The position numbers and the translations under genes were made by a program. A DNA stretch of 64,000 nucleotides from Pseudomonas oryzae (lineage in GTDB: Bacteria; Pseudomonadota; Gammaproteobacteria; Pseudomonadales; Pseudomonadaceae): NCBI RefSeq assembly GCF_900104805.1, contig NZ_LT629751.1, forward strand, positions 3,639,001-3,703,000, written 5' to 3'. Shown here piece after piece: positions 60,907 to 64,000 of the stretch (the stretch's first letter is position 1; each line of letters begins with the position of its first letter). The notes beneath the pieces are model-generated. The model had not been told where the DNA came from and did not search any database. It saw only the letters and a list, made by a program, of their open reading frames with translations.

Positions 60907-63192
60907 TCAGAGCGACGCGTACTTCTTGCGCAGGCGGGTGCGGATCAGCTCCGCCAGGGTGTTCATCACGAAGGTGAAGGCCAAGAGCACCAGCGCGGCG
61001 AGGAACAGCACGCGGTAGTGGGTACTGCCCACCTCGGATTCCGGCATCTCCACCGCCACGTTGGCGGCCAGGGTGCGCAGGCCCTCGAAGATGTTGATGT
61101 CCATGATCGGCGTGTTGCCGGTGGCCATCAGCACGATCATGGTCTCGCCCACCGCGCGGCCCATGCCGATCATCAGCGCCGAGAAGATGCCCGGGCTGGC
61201 GGTGAGGATCACCACGCGGGTCAGGGTCTGCCAGGGCGTGGCGCCGAGCGCCAGGGAGCCGAAGGTCAGGCTCTTCGGCACGCTGAACACGGCGTCCTCG
61301 GCGATCGAGAAGATGTTGGGGATCACCGCGAAGCCCATCGCCAGACCTACCACCAGGGCGTTGCGCTGGTCGAACGGAATGCCCAGGTCGTTGGACAGCC
61401 ACAGGCGCATGTCGCCGCCGAACAGCCAGTTCTCCAGGTGGCCGCTGATGCCCAGGGCGAAGGCGGCGACGCCGACCACCACCGGGATCAGCAGGGCGGC
61501 TTCCCAGCCGTCCGGCACGCACAGGCGCACGCGCTCCGGCAGGCGGCTCCAGATCCAGGCGGCGAGGACGATGCCGACCGGGGTCAGCAGCAGCAGGCTG
61601 AAGATGCCCGGCAGGTGGCCCTCGACGTAGGGGGCGAGGAACAGGCCGGCGAAGAAGCCGAGGATCACCGTCGGCAGTGCCTCCATCAGCTCGATCACCG
61701 GCTTGACCTTGCGGCGCATCGCCGGGGCCATGAAGTAGGCGGTGTAGATCGCCGCGCAGATCGCCAGCGGGGCGGCCAGCAGCATGGCGTAGAAGGCCGC
61801 CTTGAGGGTGCCGAAGGCCAGCGGCGCCAGGCTCAGCTTGGGCTCGAAGTCGGTGTTGGCCGAGGTCGACTGCCAGACGTACTTGGGCTCCTCATAGCTC
61901 TCGTACCAGACCTTGCCCCACAGCGCGCTCCACGACACCTCCGGGTGCGGGTTGTCGACGATGAAGCGCTGCAACTGGCCGTCGCTCTCCACCAGCAGAC
62001 GGTTGGCGCGCGGCGACAGCGCGGCCACGGCGGCGCCGTCGGCGACCTGCTCGGTGAGCAGCGTGCGATGCGCGGTGCTGTGGAAGATACCCACGGTGCC
62101 CTTGGCGTCGAGGACGACGAAACCCTTGCGGCGCTCCTCGGGGACGATCTGGGTCACCGGGCTGTCGTCCAGCTGGAAGTCGCGAATGCGGGTCAGGGTG
62201 GCCTTGCCGTTCTGATCGCGAACCATGAACCACTGGGCGATGCCACCCTTGGAGTCGCCGACCATCAGCGAGATGCCGCCGAGCAACGGGCTGGCGGTGG
62301 TGATTTCGGTGTCGCCGTCGCGAGCCAGGTTGTAGCGACCGTTCAGGCTGTTGTCGCGCAGGTTGAACACGTCGGCGGTGGAACGGCCATTGAACACGAA
62401 CAGCCACTGGTGGCGCGGATCGATGTCCAGGGCACGGATCGGGTCGGCGATCTGCGGCAGGGCGATGCGCCGCTCGCTCTGGCTGATCTCGCCGGTGAAC
62501 ATGTTCTCCTCGCGCTCGAGGCTGAGCACGTGCAGCTCGGCGCCGGTGGAGGCGGCCAGCAGCAGGGTCGAATCGTTGAGGCTGATACCCACGGTGTCCA
62601 GCGCGCGGCCCTGCGGATCGAGGGCGATGGGCGCCTCGCCGAACGGGTACTCGACCACCGGGACGATGGTCTTCACGTTGTCCGGGTAGGACACCTTGTA
62701 GGTGTGCTGCAGCACCAGCACCTGGCCGTTGGACAGGCCCAGCGCCACGCGGTGGCTACCCGGCTGATCCTCGGCGACCGAGACGATGCGGCTGCCTTCG
62801 GGCAGTGCCAGGCGGCTGCTGCTCAGCGCCTCGCCGTTCTTGAGCGCGAAGAACTGCACCAGGCCGCTGCGGTCCAGGCGCATGGCCACCTGGTTCTGTT
62901 CCTCGATGGCCAGCAGCAGCGGCTGCTCCTGCTGCGCCAGCCAGGCCGGCTGCTGGGCCTTGCGCGCCGTCAGCTCGGCGCCACCGAAGATCGGCAGGAC
63001 CACGTAGACCAGATAGAAGAAGATCAGGGTGATGGCAGCCAGCACGGCCAGGCCGCCGATGGACACGTACCAGCCGGCCAGGCGGTCCTTGAGCGCACGC
63101 AGTCGACGCTTGCGCTGGAGCGCCGGCGTGTCGAAATCCAGACGTTGCGATTTTGTGGAGGAAGTCATGGTTTCATGGGCCAAGTCATTCAT
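60907..63192 (-). CDS. pstC: Phosphate ABC transporter permease PstC, extended form
   Basis: A 761-residue permease. A membrane helix at about residues 45-70 is followed by roughly 370 periplasmic residues with repeated short beta patterns (VALGLSNGQVLVLQHTY, LLLAASTGAELHVLSLE, LFVFNGRSTADVFNLRD, GFVVLDAKGTVGIFHST), suggestive of a WD40-like propeller. The C-terminal PstC core has six helices and the loop [18 protein letters not shown]. The ATG at 63192 (AGGG upstream) is preferred; GTG at 63198 and ATG at 63168 are alternatives. Such extensions are known in Pseudomonas but their role is not. Confidence 0.93.
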   Translation of the reverse strand: MNDLAHETMTSSTKSQRLDFDTPALQRKRRLRALKDRLAGWYVSIGGLAVLAAITLIFFYLVYVVLPIFGGAELTARKAQQPAWLAQQEQPLLLAIEEQNQVAMRLDRSGLVQFFALKNGEALSSSRLALPEGSRIVSVAEDQPGSHRVALGLSNGQVLVLQHTYKVSYPDNVKTIVPVVEYPFGEAPIALDPQGRALDTVGISLNDSTLLLAASTGAELHVLSLEREENMFTGEISQSERRIALPQIADPIRALDIDPRHQWLFVFNGRSTADVFNLRDNSLNGRYNLARDGDTEITTASPLLGGISLMVGDSKGGIAQWFMVRDQNGKATLTRIRDFQLDDSPVTQIVPEERRKGFVVLDAKGTVGIFHSTAHRTLLTEQVADGAAVAALSPRANRLLVESDGQLQRFIVDNPHPEVSWSALWGKVWYESYEEPKYVWQSTSANTDFEPKLSLAPLAFGTLKAAFYAMLLAAPLAICAAIYTAYFMAPAMRRKVKPVIELMEALPTVILGFFAGLFLAPYVEGHLPGIFSLLLLTPVGIVLAAWIWSRLPERVRLCVPDGWEAALLIPVVVGVAAFALGISGHLENWLFGGDMRLWLSNDLGIPFDQRNALVVGLAMGFAVIPNIFSIAEDAVFSVPKSLTFGSLALGATPWQTLTRVVILTASPGIFSALMIGMGRAVGETMIVLMATGNTPIMDINIFEGLRTLAANVAVEMPESEVGSTHYRVLFLAALVLLAFTFVMNTLAELIRTRLRKKYASL

Positions 63193-63244
63193 GCGCACAC
63201 CCTAGCGTGGGTTTATGACACAAAGATTACAGGGTGGTGACGTG

Positions 63245-63282
63245 GCGACGCCCGCCACTCCCAGGGGAGTGGCGGGCGTCGC
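63245..63282 (-). terminator. Stem-loop between pstS and pstC
   Basis: A perfect 17-bp stem (63245-63261 with 63266-63282) over a four-base loop lies 50 bp past the pstS stop and 52 bp before pstC. No U-run follows. In similar operons such hairpins stabilise or partly terminate the upstream message, giving more binding protein than permease. Confidence 0.7.
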
Positions 63283-63332
63283 ACTGGCTCAGGCTCGCGC
63301 CTGCGGCATCCGTGCCGTTGCCGGCTGCGGCC

Positions 63333-64000
63333 TTACAGGCCGAGCTCCTTGAGGGTCTTCTCGGCGACCTTGGCGGGCACCGGGATGTAACCGTCCTTGA
63401 CCACCACTTCCTGGCCCTGCTTGGACAGCACCAGCTTGACGAACTCGGCCTCCAGCGGAGCCAGCGGCTTGTTCGGCGCCTTGTTCACGTAGACGTACAG
63501 GAAGCGGCTCAGCGGGTACTTGCCGGCCAGGGCGTTGGCCTCGTTGGCCTCTTCGGCGTTGCCCTGCTTGTCGACCAGCGGCACGGCGCGCACGCTGGCA
63601 GTCTTGTAGCCGATGCCCGAGTAGCCAATGGCGTTCACGGTGCTGGAGATCGACTGCACCACCGAGGCGGAGCCCGGCTGCTCGTTGACGTTGGGCTTGA
63701 AGTCGCCCTTGCACAGGGCTTCTTCCTTGAAGTAGCCGTAGGTGCCGGACACCGAGTTGCGGCCGAACATCTGCACCGGCTTCTCGGCCCACTCGCCGGT
63801 CAGGCCGAGGTCGCCCCAGGTCTTCACGTTCGAGCCACCGCACAGGCGGGTGCTGGAGAAGATGCCGTCGACCTGCTGCATGGTCAGGCTCTGGATCGGG
63901 TTGTCCTTGTGCACGAACACGGCCAGGGCATCGACGGCGACCGGGATGGCGGTCGGCTTGTAGCCATGCTTTTCCTCGAAGGCCTGCAGCTCGTTGTCCT
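63333..64000 (-). CDS. pstS: Phosphate-binding protein PstS, 5'-truncated by window edge
   Basis: The C-terminal 221 residues of the periplasmic phosphate-binding protein; the start lies beyond base 64000. The frame runs to the edge and begins [20 protein letters not shown]. Phosphate-site motifs are [18 protein letters not shown] and [14 protein letters not shown] Cys pair (RLCGG and ALCKG) could form a disulphide. It is the first gene of pstSCAB-phoU, normally induced by PhoB from a Pho box upstream, which is outside the window. Confidence 0.95.
   Translation of the reverse strand, partial: DNELQAFEEKHGYKPTAIPVAVDALAVFVHKDNPIQSLTMQQVDGIFSSTRLCGGSNVKTWGDLGLTGEWAEKPVQMFGRNSVSGTYGYFKEEALCKGDFKPNVNEQPGSASVVQSISSTVNAIGYSGIGYKTASVRAVPLVDKQGNAEEANEANALAGKYPLSRFLYVYVNKAPNKPLAPLEAEFVKLVLSKQGQEVVVKDGYIPVPAKVAEKTLKELGL

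Noticed and set aside
60565-63240. 891-codon plus-strand frame opposite pstA-pstC
   Set aside because: Antisense shadow of two recognised permease genes.

Overview
The window is a very GC-rich piece of gammaproteobacterial chromosome from the Pseudomonadaceae (Pseudomonas or Azotobacter type). The evidence is gene content and order: comM-rep, cycB-pauR-dadX-ridA-dadA-lrp, kauB, rpmG-rpmB, radC-coaBC-dut-algC-argB, pyrE-crc, rph-yicC-gmk-rpoZ-spoT, exbBD-tonB, oxyR-recG, ubiC-ubiA, phoB-phoR and phoU-pstBACS. From memory this follows the P. aeruginosa PAO1 order, with a few genes inserted. I saw no rRNA, tRNA, CRISPR array, insertion sequence, phage or plasmid module.

Layout. 1-13.6 kb: 3' part of comM, rep, nhaA behind a structured leader, a truncated haemoglobin, an RlmI-type methyltransferase, bacteriohemerythrin, DUF523, a TerC-family membrane protein, a secreted subtilase, an RlmN-like radical SAM enzyme, a DUF2780 protein and xpt. 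13.6-24.2 kb: an amino-acid and polyamine block with cytochrome c5, PauR, dadX-ridA-dadA, the divergent Lrp-family regulator, an alanine/Na+ symporter, a PuuB-like oxidoreductase, an MFS protein and the KauB/PuuC aldehyde dehydrogenase. 24.3-31 kb: a candidate small RNA, rpmG-rpmB, radC, coaBC, dut, a long membrane-anchored AlgC, and argB. 31-42.5 kb: a DUF4124 protein, a DUF3360 permease behind a leader able to form two exclusive structures, pyrE, crc, a DUF4870 protein, rph, yicC, gmk, rpoZ, spoT, RidA, a lipoprotein and an epimerase. 42.7-52.6 kb: exbB-exbD-tonB, oxyR-recG, an accessory LysE/AraC pair, HU, ubiC-ubiA and a small secreted protein. 52.7-64 kb: the phosphate regulon, with phoB-phoR, a CNNM/CBS membrane protein, an M23 peptidase, and phoU-pstB-pstA-pstC-pstS reading leftwards and cut inside pstS.

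How the parts work together. Alanine is imported by the AGCS symporter, racemised by DadX and oxidised by DadA. RidA would remove the reactive imine product. A GTGA/TCAC palindrome shared by the dadA and symporter upstream regions suggests common Lrp control. PauR, the PuuB-like oxidase and KauB fit polyamine catabolism. Crc, SpoT, RpoZ, OxyR and PhoBR are global regulators. ExbBD-TonB energises outer-membrane uptake, and PhoBR-PhoU-Pst senses and imports phosphate.

The signals I rate highest are non-coding: the nhaA leader (3730-3813), the DUF3360 leader (33276-33442) and an orphan promoter-plus-terminator unit (24287-24404). All pairings were read by eye with no folding energies or database searches.
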